From Pseudoselenomonas ruminis (GTDB lineage Bacteria > Bacillota > Negativicutes > Selenomonadales > Selenomonadaceae): a stretch of 64,000 bases of DNA. Made by a program: the position numbers and the translations under genes. This document shows, piece after piece, positions 15,201 through 20,965 of the stretch. How positions within the stretch are numbered: position 1 is the first letter of the stretch; each line of letters begins with the position of its first letter. The DNA lies in the NCBI RefSeq assembly GCF_008271295.1, contig NZ_VTOY01000002.1, positions 1 through 64,000 of the forward strand, given 5' to 3'. Below the pieces are notes generated by a model. It was given only the letters and a program-made list of their open reading frames with translations, made no database searches and was not told where the DNA came from.

Positions 15201-18200
15201 GCCGCTGCCCCCTGCAAATGGAAGGGATTGCTGCCAAATTGCACGCCAAAACCACCGGCAACCGTCACAAATTTTGACGTATCACTGGCTTTGACCGTAA
15301 TCTTGCTATCTGCGATTGTCTCAATATCAGCATTCTGGATCTCAGCGCGCACTTTCTCCTTATCCGAGTTGCTGCCCAAATCAGCATAGGCCACCGCACC
15401 GCCGACAGCCACTTTAGCACCGCCGACCATGATACCGCCGGCAACCGTCGTCTTTTGGGCCGTATCCGTAGCCGTAACCGACAGATTCTTGACCTTGGTC
15501 AACTTCTTGTTTGACGACTTCCCGTCAATGACACTTTCGGTATTATCACGGCCACGATTAAGTCCTACCGCACCATTGGCGGCAAAGGCTGCCGACTTGC
15601 CAGCAACGACATTGACACCACCGGCAATCGATAGTGCCTGACTGTCATTTTTGGCATCCAGCGTAACAACCGTACCTTCCGCTCCGCCTGTTACTTCGCT
15701 GCCGTACAAGTAAGCTCCGGTTGTGTTATTCAGCGCATTATACGAGAGCGTAAGCCCGGCGGCAATGCCTTTCCCGGCTGCGATTTCACCAGCAATGCTC
15801 ATAACATTGCTGTCATTTTGCGCCTTAGCACTGACTTCGCCAGCCGTCAACACAGCATTTTCGATAATGGCCTTGGTTTCCTGCCGCAAATCGTTCCAAC
15901 TGCCAGACCCCGCACCATTGAACGTCTTGCCGCCAATCGCCACACCGGCACCTACCGAAAGGATATTCCCCATACTTGCCGCTTCGCCGTTTACCGTATC
16001 AGCCGTAATCGTTGCACCACTTACCTTGGACGTGATGAAATTATCAACATGATTATAGGAAATGCCAACACCAGCACCAGCACTTCCCCCCCAGCCGCCG
16101 GCAATGGCTGCCGTAACGGTCGTACTGCGATTGCTTCCCAGTTCTGCCTTAGCCTCATTTTCCTCATCGGCAGCTGCACCTGCGCCAGTATTTTCCGCGT
16201 CTGCAGCCGACCCCGTCGACGTATCCACATAGCTTGTCCCTGTCGTATCAACGCCAGCATCTTCCAGCTGTTTTTTATTCTCGTCATCTTCACTCTTACT
16301 GCCATCGTTTCCTGTGCTTTCCTTCCATTTATCCTTGATAAACTCAGCAGCATCCGCAAAGATTGACGTATTCTTTTTACCGGTTTCGCCAGCCTTTATA
16401 TTTACCGCATTTGTATTTTTGACCGTCGTATCCGTCATCGTCGCACGTGTGCTATTTTCGATATCCCCATAGGCAAAAGCGCCTTCAAACGAATAGCCGC
16501 TGTCCCCCGTCGCTGCCGTTCCCGCAGCAGCTCCCGTAAGCTGCGTCGTCCCTTTCTGCGCCGTGACGTCAACCTGCGAAAAATCAGACACTGTGCCTCC
16601 GATCATAGCACTTTCCAGCGTGTTATCGATATCACTGATTGCTACCGCGCCGCCCACGCCAACCTGTGTGCCATTGCCACCAGTTGCGCGGTTGAGATCA
16701 AGACCGCCCGTAATCTGGAAGTCTGTCGACTGAACGGTATTTTCCAACACGGCTTTATCTTTTCCCGTACCCGTCACCGTATTATCGATGAACAGCGCCC
16801 GCGAATCAATATCCAGCACGTTATGGTAGACGACACCGGCAACCGCTACATTCGTGCCATTCCCTACCGAAGAAGCAACTCCCATACCAGCTGCAAGGTT
16901 GAATCCCAGCCGCGAAGCCGAATTCTTTATCTCATCAGCGCCCGTTACCACTGTGTCCCGCATAACCGAACGATTTTCACGCACGGTATCCGTCAGCGCA
17001 TAGGTACCGCCAATCCCCACTTTAGTGGCCGACTGCTGTCCATTCGGTTTGAGCGAATTCTTGACTGACGTACCGGCTGTTGTCATGGCTCCCACAAGAT
17101 CGCTTGACGAAATTGCCAAGGCATGCGAGACTCCGTCGCCCTCCAGCGTAATATTGACATGGTCCACCAAAGCATTCGTACCACCATCGAGGAAATTGAG
17201 CGCAACACTTCCCTCAAGTCCGAAGCTCGTACTGGGCTTGGATGCTTTATCGCCTGCCGCCGGTGCCGCACTGCCATCGGGGTCTGCCTTTTTGGCAGCC
17301 TTGTTGGCTGACTCCGTTGCTGTGTCCGCTGGCGGAGCTGGTGCATCGTCCGTCTTATCCTGCGCACTCTTTTCTGTCGTTTTATTGTTTTTCGCTGCGA
17401 CAGTATCTTCTTCGAGCTCCGAAGATTTCTTGGCAGCATCCTTACTATCCGTTTCGCCTTTCTTGGACCAGAGCGTCCACTTTTCGCTGTCCTTTTTCTC
17501 ATCCTTGTTCTTGGCTGTGCTTTCCGAATTCTTCGCCGCTTTGCCATCAGCCTTCATCATGCCACTCGAAATCGCATGGATTGACACGCTGCCAGCTGAA
17601 ATAGTCCCGCGCGCTCCGCCGTTCGTAGCATTTCCCAAAAGCTGCGCATCGTCGCCTAATCCAGCGCGCACTAAGGAAGCCCCCTGATACAAGGCTTTTG
17701 CTGCCTGCTGTTCATTGGTATCGCCTGCGGCAGGCTCCGTCAAACCGTTGCCATTATCCCCCACCATAGCCAAGGTATTTACCGTAAAATTGCTGATACC
17801 AACACCCAGACCAAAGGCATACTGACTACTGTTTTCCGTGCGTGCCGACGTATCGCCACTCACACTGTTGCTGCTAAGAGCGGTCAAATTGCCGGACTGG
17901 AGGCTTGCCTCATCATCCCATGACAAGAGACTATTGGCATCGCCATAACTGAGTGCCAACATCCCCGAAATGCCGATCTTTTCGCCCTTACCGGCATTCT
18001 TGACCTTATTTTCCACATTGATCGCATTATTCGACGTAAGGATAGTCATGACAGGCGCTTCAATAGACGCTTTGCGGCCGACAGCCAGAATTCCCTGGCT
18101 GTCCACGTGCTCAATCCCCACCGTGCCGCCAATGGCAACATTGCCATTCTCATCGGTTGCACCATAAGTACCGGCAGCATTCGTCGCAGCGCCAGCCCCC

Positions 18201-20740
18201 AGCGTCACCGTCATTCCCTTGACAGAAGCCCCTTCGCCAATAAGCGTACTCGCCGTGTTCTTGAGGGTATCGACACTTACCGTGCCATCAATTGCCACCG
18301 ATGCCTTTTTTTCAGCTGACGATTTGGTCGAAGCTTCTGCCTGATAGTGCATAGCGCTTTCCTTCGCGCTGTCACCCTCGCCATACTTTGCCGCTTCGAT
18401 AGCTGCATTTGCCGTCAATGCTCCCGAAGCATCCAGTGTCGTTTTATGCGTTTCGTCACTTGCCAGCACGGTTTTCGCGGTATTGCTGATGCTGCTTACG
18501 AGCACGGCAGCTTCTACCTTGACTTTCGATGACGTCGAACCGCTATTCTTGACTTTTAAAGCAAAGCTATCCGCATCTTCACCGGCCAGCGTCTGCTTGG
18601 CAGCAAGATTCAATGCGCCATCCGGCGCATTGTCACCGCCCGCTGTCTGCGTCTTCAGCGTGATGCCCTTTGCAACCTTTACCGAAGCGTCATTGTTGCT
18701 GGAAACCACGCCAACGCTGACACCAGCCGCAAACGCCGTGCCATTTTTTACCGATTTCAGGGACTTATCCATGCCAGCCTTGGCATCCTTGCTCTTATCC
18801 CCCTCTGCCTTATCAGCCGAATCCTTGGCCAGCTTCTCGGGATCTGCCGATTTGCTTTCACTCTTTTTTTCTGCATCCGATTTTGTCGCCTGATGCTCCG
18901 CAGATTTTTCTTGCTGCGCCGCCTGCTCATCTTTAGCCTTTTCTTCCTCGGTTGCCTTGGCTGTCGCTTTCTTTTTATCAGACTTCGGCACCGCCAGCGT
19001 ATTATCAATCGTAAGCTTGCTCTTGGAAATCTTATTCGTTGCAGCGATGTCGATAGCACCAGCCGTGATATTGCGGGCAATATCAGTCGTTGCCGCCGTA
19101 TCGTAATTGACGACACCAACCGTCGTGCTGATATAGCTTGCGTCCTGCCCCTCCGCCTTGACGGAGACTGCCGTCTTGCTGTCGGTATCAGCAGAAATCA
19201 CCGCTTTGCCATTCACTGCCGTAAAGTTTTTGTCCCCGGATAGTGCTACCTTGGCATCTGTATCCCCAGTCAGCACACCAACTCCTACGGCTGCCACACT
19301 CGCACTGCTGCCGCTGGCGGTAACCTCTAAGCTCGCATCTGTAGTAGCTTTGGCAGCGATTTTAATGCCATTGCTGCCCGTCGCATCAATAGCCCCCTTC
19401 ACGTCAATATCCGCATTATTATAGATCCTTGTCACGCCCACAGCAACTACCGGCATGCTCGAACCAGAATTCACCGTACTGCCGCTGCTATCCGTATTCT
19501 TCTTTTCCTCCGAGGTCTTGTCTGCCTCTTTTTTCATATCGGCTTTCGGCACAGCAATCGACTGCTTGATCTTGACGTCAGACTTGGCCGCAATGTCAAC
19601 GCTCTTCGCCGTTATCGAGCCTGTATCACCGATTTTGACACTCGTCTTATTCGATTTCCCGGAATAATTTACATAGAGATACTTATTGGCAGCCGCTTCT
19701 TTGTCCGCCAACTTATCCGTCAATTTATTGAGCATTTCGTTTTCGCCCAGCACGATGCCCTTGATCGTATCAGTCAAGGTCATGGGCGTGCTGTCTTCTA
19801 TACTGCTCGTACTCTCAGCCGAGATTTTAACGCTGCTATCTGACACCAAGCTGCCATCTACCGTGACTGCTGCCGTAAGATCAGTGGATCGCTCTCCCCA
19901 CCGGATGCGTCTTGCCTTATCGCCATCTTTATCCGAAACCTTTGATTCCGTCTTAGCTGAAAGCACAATATCGCCACTTTCCGTGACAGTTGCCGTAAGG
20001 TCACCGCCCAGCCCTGCCGAATGGCTGCCAGTATTTACCAGCGACGAAAAATCGATCTGCTTGACGCTTTGCAGTTTGGCACCACTGCCGATATTGATGA
20101 TGCCACCACCTAACAGGATGCCTTCCGTTGTATTGATATGACCGTCAACCGTCAACTTGCCCGCATTGTTATAGGGTGCATTTTTTATCGCATCCAACGT
20201 GATGCCGCCAGCCTCGCCTTCATAGAGCTTGCGGAAATCTTCACTATTCATGACCAGCCCGGTAAACTGCCCTGCATTGATGACACCACTTGCACCAACA
20301 GCGATACCATTCGGGCTCAAAAACAACAGATGACCACCGATCTTGCCGCCACGAATGGCATTGACCGTACCATTGATATCTATTTTTGCATTGACAAAGT
20401 TTGCGAGCGTCGATACATCCGCACCGCCATTTTTGCGGAAAAACAGATTGGCAATATCGCCAGCCGTCAGATTGAATTTCTGATAGCGGCTGATAGCCAA
20501 ATCCCCATTGATATCCTGCGCATAGATATTGTGAACGCCAGAACCACTCGCCACATTCGCTCCGTCTTTCGCGATGATTTCCGAAGCTTCGGCCTGTTGC
20601 GGAAGTGTCAGCCCCATTGCCATCGTCAAGGACAGCAGGACGCTCCGCCGTAAATTCTTCTCCTGACGCTGCCGTCTCTCCCGACGTGATAAAAAGAGTC
20701 CCCTTTGTTCGCTTCCTGCGGCTTCCTTAGCGTAAAACAT
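260..20740 (-). CDS. Giant TpsA exoprotein / LktA-like filamentous adhesin
   Basis: A 6826-residue secreted protein of the two-partner (type Vb) system. Residues 1-53 form an extended signal peptide: a basic stretch (SRRERRQRQEKNLRR), a hydrophobic core, and a likely cut after QQAEA. Residues about 54-250 are the TPS (haemagglutination activity) domain, with a typical 'FLSPNGIAVGASGVINAGQF' block. The remainder is mostly short beta-helix-like repeats rich in Ala, Gly, Asn and Asp. Charged Lys/Glu/Asp linkers interrupt it near 393-427, 587-653, 1060-1170 and 1467-1533, and a helical, coiled-coil-like segment lies near 4303-4470. Residues about 5180-6470 hold larger modules. The N-terminal region resembles the LktA-type adhesins described from Fusobacterium, by recall only. 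No C-terminal anchor or toxin domain is recognisable. SD AGGAGG lies about 7 nt before the ATG. The transporter gene is immediately upstream. Adhesin function is inferred from the family. Confidence 0.9.
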   Translation of the reverse strand: MFYAKEAAGSEQRGLFLSRRERRQRQEKNLRRSVLLSLTMAMGLTLPQQAEASEIIAKDGANVASGSGVHNIYAQDINGDLAISRYQKFNLTAGDIANLFFRKNGGADVSTLANFVNAKIDINGTVNAIRGGKIGGHLLFLSPNGIAVGASGVINAGQFTGLVMNSEDFRKLYEGEAGGITLDAIKNAPYNNAGKLTVDGHINTTEGILLGGGIINIGSGAKLQSVKQIDFSSLVNTGSHSAGLGGDLTATVTESGDIVLSAKTESKVSDKDGDKARRIRWGERSTDLTAAVTVDGSLVSDSSVKISAESTSSIEDSTPMTLTDTIKGIVLGENEMLNKLTDKLADKEAAANKYLYVNYSGKSNKTSVKIGDTGSITAKSVDIAAKSDVKIKQSIAVPKADMKKEADKTSEEKKNTDSSGSTVNSGSSMPVVAVGVTRIYNNADIDVKGAIDATGSNGIKIAAKATTDASLEVTASGSSASVAAVGVGVLTGDTDAKVALSGDKNFTAVNGKAVISADTDSKTAVSVKAEGQDASYISTTVGVVNYDTAATTDIARNITAGAIDIAATNKISKSKLTIDNTLAVPKSDKKKATAKATEEEKAKDEQAAQQEKSAEHQATKSDAEKKSESKSADPEKLAKDSADKAEGDKSKDAKAGMDKSLKSVKNGTAFAAGVSVGVVSSNNDASVKVAKGITLKTQTAGGDNAPDGALNLAAKQTLAGEDADSFALKVKNSGSTSSKVKVEAAVLVSSISNTAKTVLASDETHKTTLDASGALTANAAIEAAKYGEGDSAKESAMHYQAEASTKSSAEKKASVAIDGTVSVDTLKNTASTLIGEGASVKGMTVTLGAGAATNAAGTYGATDENGNVAIGGTVGIEHVDSQGILAVGRKASIEAPVMTILTSNNAINVENKVKNAGKGEKIGISGMLALSYGDANSLLSWDDEASLQSGNLTALSSNSVSGDTSARTENSSQYAFGLGVGISNFTVNTLAMVGDNGNGLTEPAAGDTNEQQAAKALYQGASLVRAGLGDDAQLLGNATNGGARGTISAGSVSIHAISSGMMKADGKAAKNSESTAKNKDEKKDSEKWTLWSKKGETDSKDAAKKSSELEEDTVAAKNNKTTEKSAQDKTDDAPAPPADTATESANKAAKKADPDGSAAPAAGDKASKPSTSFGLEGSVALNFLDGGTNALVDHVNITLEGDGVSHALAISSSDLVGAMTTAGTSVKNSLKPNGQQSATKVGIGGTYALTDTVRENRSVMRDTVVTGADEIKNSASRLGFNLAAGMGVASSVGNGTNVAVAGVVYHNVLDIDSRALFIDNTVTGTGKDKAVLENTVQSTDFQITGGLDLNRATGGNGTQVGVGGAVAISDIDNTLESAMIGGTVSDFSQVDVTAQKGTTQLTGAAAGTAATGDSGYSFEGAFAYGDIENSTRATMTDTTVKNTNAVNIKAGETGKKNTSIFADAAEFIKDKWKESTGNDGSKSEDDENKKQLEDAGVDTTGTSYVDTSTGSAADAENTGAGAAADEENEAKAELGSNRSTTVTAAIAGGWGGSAGAGVGISYNHVDNFITSKVSGATITADTVNGEAASMGNILSVGAGVAIGGKTFNGAGSGSWNDLRQETKAIIENAVLTAGEVSAKAQNDSNVMSIAGEIAAGKGIAAGLTLSYNALNNTTGAYLYGSEVTGGAEGTVVTLDAKNDSQALSIAGGVNVVAGKSAAFAANGAVGLNRGRDNTESVIDGKSSNKKLTKVKNLSVTATDTAQKTTVAGGIMVGGAKVAVGGAVAYADLGSNSDKEKVRAEIQNADIETIADSKITVKASDTSKFVTVAGGFGVQFGSNPFHLQGAAAVTEASKDTIARLADTKVSKLDEDGASLEVAADSKHQVTTVGSAAAVGISTLINAAVGLSINKLDQDTTAEISSSPQKTIHAGRISVTGSGDSDILSIGAGAAPNVMGAASIGGSASYNYLSDDVTAKLVNPAITSTNNVGVVAKSDERLANYAGALGLAAGGNVGVGAAVAVNELSGNTTAKIEGGTVTAKGSDAADDAIAVHGGMADDALISGFGDSSMWKASSLFHGRQQGKAAGIVVDSSATHSIASALASAGIAISGSAGVGLAGTVNVNTIGGRTDAQVINAALNDGNSSYGDVAVKAADYTNLGSFTVGASIGGGLVGVSVGSGSTWNTIDRKTKAEVKSSADKKVLKAQKLTVAADSQQATTNLTIGAAIAGGKVAVSAGNGTVRHILNGETTAAIDNMTVTTNGDTRVNASHESREYVRNISGAISGGVAAVGVGAGISLVKDGSTVSAMVKDSTLTSNRDVDIDAENQSVLNTELYNGTIAVGIGAAVAGDVAINKIENKVTAAAQNSTITARNIGVAAKDELFANTLGLVSSAGLVGTGVSVVLNTYNTAVNANVEGSRLTAGNDISVAAESVRDTGGQVAGVNGGAGLGVTVNVIATSLNEGITDNQLSRAADENGNSMGTDAETKKAITKSVDTSNAVGKFEGDGLFGMDSTQKEKMLTLQNQKIDTSVASNQGGVHAIAQQSSVLTAGNTLSLTAKDKNDIDSEGISISMAAGASAAATSNIIKARHDTDVTVSGATLLGRNITLAANQGQKHDGLVSHTTAVTAGMAGVGVGYSGVVNKGSTDVVLSGATIGTEENKAGTITILADDSSKASAKLLGGGGGAINVLTSFSNVDESSNTGITFTGTNNLQATGEVRAEASKQAVLRADTQGVGAGGAAVAVNHATIADAGAAAIAINGKNNHFSGSTLTFAANQRDSGVVNAGNTTVSILGVSRMRGLGDMDLTADVTVDGGLFDADNIYFGTQVGKAETTTIKTDAVGRNISAVAVAPDSAIAKTKATSKVTVAKEADFKETATLTLSSMTNMTRDAHVKDVTVGAIAVGSSRAESDGEEHVTATLEGKETAKKLKALTIRAQGADEGRSYAQAGGGGIGGYIGASANNKTDSTVRAELSGAWKIDNVLSLTAAQKDVGKLTAHEGHGAIVGMGGTFAKNDINSKVYADVRDGSKLQAGSVSIGTANAAMTAAYDGETYTLQDYFGGAIAGNVLESDLLLNQTGKVLIGKNAKIVTRDGQQYVASTDNDLTQQSNAKGGGAVAVTVVDNEAVVTADNTITVEEGAVLSNEEAAQEASLTLSAYDNEKVNNQAEATIYAGVAAGMGSTSNVTMNRTNTVTVKGQVSSAKDVNLYAGADALGKRSNLKVDSKAAAYNYTVIPITVLSAKTALNDNNTVNVTATGLVRSTQDINATATGGNEDAANNASKFSWVNGGSTTSMDFLSSIDQKGKPESMKHNVVKVDGTLLAGTAAPINITISGQAVPGLSNGLVIDTDDNDVNRRVRQGIKTGDFDYANALGARLVELNNLISAYSSGDTTALAGYIQERDMIQEKMKALNLYSEETVEGGYTVGNYLVSGQPVSYVEIPAIKVSGGNINVKANYLAGTGSLRANSAPQVSITNNSNAYLKLNDIIMGEEGGKISFNDTVVPVATLAAANQAINTINKESGTFQTANFAQIYGTISGTGAPLSIQNTYSGGAITTLTPEQQQELQQKLAEERQKDPSIDVTEQAEKYQQELAKGIFMVNDVEVAGKLENALGEVIINNTAGDIIIDGGTQEKPTGIHGTTVRLTAKGSINQGYTDGIVHINGNPENYLAEAAENLKKQVQLDIEAENSVASARAENPQSTQDNAASGYIAGKDVYIAAEYINVNGTIQSGYKDYKAELSAADVAAAKQQPRDRAVTVQNRTMYKVNDGGQKYDADAQAFYYEVPVYYDPLTDHLIVEDINTQGGKVYLTGRIASTGNGKIIVSDGAADISVLNHSDISMDVGQVINNIRSGSITIADTAKDTWTEYSNGRTRSITGYANYLKTHKDSSDLYGDALVITAADQVLSDNHNLVYDVVGQQYGWTTGNATVSKTTYQTDTSKCWWGAYTSYTDQESIKGQETESHKISSADAQRYNLPEGAYLSNVGGTESGLNLRAASKKVSESRDNIQSWVEKSGLFGWRRHYYTRWDKTTGSIQTYQYSIDAGKQISLGLLGTKDGSITLKNDQTTGGDMNLLGKIQSATNLAPITINANGGSIKQAGDTSVYTENLSLAAHGDIAGINVTTLGKVTARNDAGKATTVADMLNLSAQSNGKGNIDITVHGGQLEGLNLAGNVKVEKLASLDGDTFAQDAPLGLVSLQAQGDITQSGTTTAFYGRGISLASENGSLGTTAQPLTLAASDFLYGTNPYSTAVNASAAGSVYLTESVAGGDFMVGKITAKTGDVVLTAEGGGFVDMLPTEAIEKDDSTDELVKRWIDAGLIDGEKNPDGSYKYKGAYIEQLEKDVVSYRTEVENAYASYATDKEKLQQEYDSQLTAAQAIYQSADYQNYLSLKAKYDAMSVEQLAALIKSGDKAYADYAVQFGKYHSYDGYATADAFMKDSTLARYQKYATAEEFLAHDMVYQSLRTQAEHPKFRWTKDMMLYAVADNLVNGTGGSVAEKAANIVGDKVTLTAYSGIGKNEANATIIKVEDIAKDYAKLRTLLRSNASDVSVIKDDDGNITAFSVKAAIPLGVYAKGELNVKAAGNTFVSGRTNDQGNYSAMQLGKVDTGTGNLRLAAAQSIWGRLDAPDAHIIAGNLELSAIAGDEVPTVSIGKADNPLTVKLSGDLVSAKADKDIYIKNMDSQKELTLGAMYAADTISLSSPAGYLMSDANSEIAESYINAGKTLVLANDDGIIGTAVQPLRILNNRAVVNLTASDAYIKGMNNSEITDGTLTLGNIDVINHFGAESQGHLFVGQDEKNGHITAGKEVALTAAKDIELNGWITLPEDHSDDLPPSDGYWSTINHVLKFHAGGSVVQNIGSISSTSVGAMVGGSVDLQSPNNSFGIFEAIARTGQPVINGDILLQTSENTTSVGIENPVNGTIDVNVRDGNLMLYGNLQANGRDGAEGNISLSAAAILGLGTLKAADDIFVFSQDGLVIADLSEKGYTLDAGRDVRLATLDTTLAIFGDIHAGRDISAYVMADEINPVDLKVGSLSDMTKIEAGGDVSFMIERAADEREAVGNITLQARVLSEKGSVDVKTDVGEIAVSGNIKAQKDIELTANNGSVMVYDRLNSVTGDIYASTKKGNIVLGDATNDDDAVVAYKDVSIETPDGVMYINGKTEAQNGNVSLMAGRDVYTSGEEDSVFVINNQGKVVAGGSLTLKGRNGDIFVTDDLIAKTGFVADIEGQGAINFGKDVVVTGDVLGKTESGDITICKNIVSRQGDITLYTDNGDISVLDTVHAIQGDVSIVSQQGNLTMGVNDRDGLGIIANDNIVLDAMAGHINILGTVQAKEGVLNLHAALPAGEYQEGEDSSSLLVAGFGKIISGDDMLLHLENGDMFVTDSIQVGKNLTIDVDKSGGLYFCDNVVVNGNLLATTEVGDIDVVEHVSAKGNVDLQTENGYIRVGKTLGSVTGDVSLVAGTGNIIIGISDKLRQNLYATTGSVEVHTGKGDIIIGDNGSTVDTIFAKQNIGLRSDSGAVKVYGRTVTDEGDISMAAASDTYTAGISGMNIIIAQNGALESGRDLDIEATNGDIHITDKIHAERDLNVTIKKQGSIYFDTDVESNGGFALTVDNGGIDVGRNIKAVEDVKLHSGSGSIRVGSTIESSAGDVLIRAGVGDIDIGDNGPDVNTIYAKGNVEVTTGLGAIDVHGRTMADAGNVEMATAAAEYTEGSTSFHIDQNGQLIAGKDIDLTMTNGDLHVSDLLHSGQDIKAEVKQQGNMYFDTDVVANRDIDLTVDKGILNVGRNLTSGNDINMSVQEGTLSVGAVVAANKQAKLQVEDGVIDIGEAVRSTDGDIWLTTTTGDIRVGSHADAKENLKTDTGSIYVHAGSGNIDIGNSGPKVATISSAKDVDLQTLAGTITVHGKTSAGNDVRVDVKSETYTAGEDGRNLLFDQNGQLLSGQAMIITTNNGDIHVTDRLQAGTDLLAAAKEQGSIYFDTDVAVNRQLTITADQGNIEIGRDVTAGSDVNMLVKDGNIIVGRTITSDAGDVLLTVKKGDVQVGTGVQAKENIKATMGNAVIRAENGNIDVGNNGAGVNTIVAGTDVDMKAYGNILVHGKTLAGGDVDMKAVSEAYQAGEDGRNFIIDQNGEIESGKNLTVITQNGDMHVSDRLHAGETLTAKTEAQGDIFFDSDVEADKDLRLYTENGSIEIGKTVSSKDGNIHVETQVGDIRIGKNEKTEHTVYAANGSIYAATGVGSIDIGNNGVDVDTITAAKDIEMSADIGAIKVHGKTSANGNITLAAASESYTMGEDGKNFIIDQNGKLISGLATSITTQNGDMHVSDRVQAGTDLTANALGQGGVYFDTDVAANRHLNLYAENGDIVIGKTVSSAIGDINMETLNGDIRIGKNEKTMQTLYAKSGNITGVTGVGSILIGDNGPDVDTITANKDIALTAGIGNAYIYGKTHAVTGNAVIRAASSSYDEKAQNIILDQHGRLIAGQDVDLQTVNGDLRVTDRLEAGSGLIVATENQGNISFDIAADVAGDIVAHTDTGNITIEKGTAGGNIVLSSAVEGEIHAGDLKADEIVYVQLKKGDLYLDMAQGQGVLLLQGDNTEASHIGTIEAAANSGVEPDVMLSGNYIDVDSVAKSAGNGALHMNFAGSEDKLIAGNVRVGDVRSDTGTYTDNLWVAGTGEIHVGQGDYSVRDALVYDKLHIDNPRTSMAIYGRTPTHDGERVVYWNNSGWANSKTRTYGLSADGTIRTKGAILIRKAQGSRLHGDTLSVVDMMEERLTLPGFYQEPMPDIDRFMQAKQIGKLIYQYGISGYDAQERKPLITVDTETNDLAEGGENT
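1336..5186. repeat. Modular repeats encoding the C-terminal part of TpsA
   Basis: A recurring 'IIDQNGxLxSG...NGDxHVxDRLxAG...DIxIGxNGxxVDTI...VHGKT' module. Equivalent positions (the DQNG codons) fall at 1336, 1852, 2371, 2950, 3595, 4090, 4672 and 5186, so spacings are 516, 519, 579, 645, 495, 582 and 514 bp, all multiples of 3 (165 to 215 residues). The copies near 1852 and 2371 look most alike; those beyond 4000 are more diverged. Confidence 0.85.
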
Positions 20741-20840
20741 AACGGTAACCTCCTATGCTTCCGTACATATTCTATCAATCAGAGCTGTTTCTTTCCGTCA
20801 TCTCATCGTTTCTACCAGCAAAGCATCTTCACGTTTTCCT

Positions 20841-20869
20841 ATAAAACATTCTCTATAATATATCGTCAA
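20841..20869 (-). promoter_or_regulatory. Candidate promoter of tpsA
   Basis: Minus strand TTGACG (20869-20864), 17-nt spacer, TTTTAT (20846-20841), about 100 bp before the tpsA start and downstream of the tpsB terminator. The -35 is close to consensus and the -10 is weaker. Confidence 0.45.
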
Positions 20870-20914
20870 TTATTTGCTATTTATTAAATAAAACACCGTG
20901 TTTTTCCTGCTTAT

Positions 20915-20955
20915 TTGAAAAAAGAACAGTCACACATTTTGCGTAACTGTTCTTT
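20915..20955 (-). terminator. Hairpin terminator between tpsB and tpsA
   Basis: Perfect 10-bp stem AAAGAACAGT / ACTGTTCTTT (20921-20930 and 20946-20955) with a 15-nt loop, followed on the minus strand by a run of T. It starts 11 bp after the tpsB stop codon, so it should end or reduce tpsB transcription before tpsA. Confidence 0.7.
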
Positions 20956-20965
20956 CCTTCAATCT

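Noticed and set aside
260..20740. Contact-dependent inhibition (CDI) effector reading of the giant TpsA
   Set aside because: No VENN-type motif or recognisable toxin domain at the C-terminus, and no small immunity gene between its stop and the window edge.
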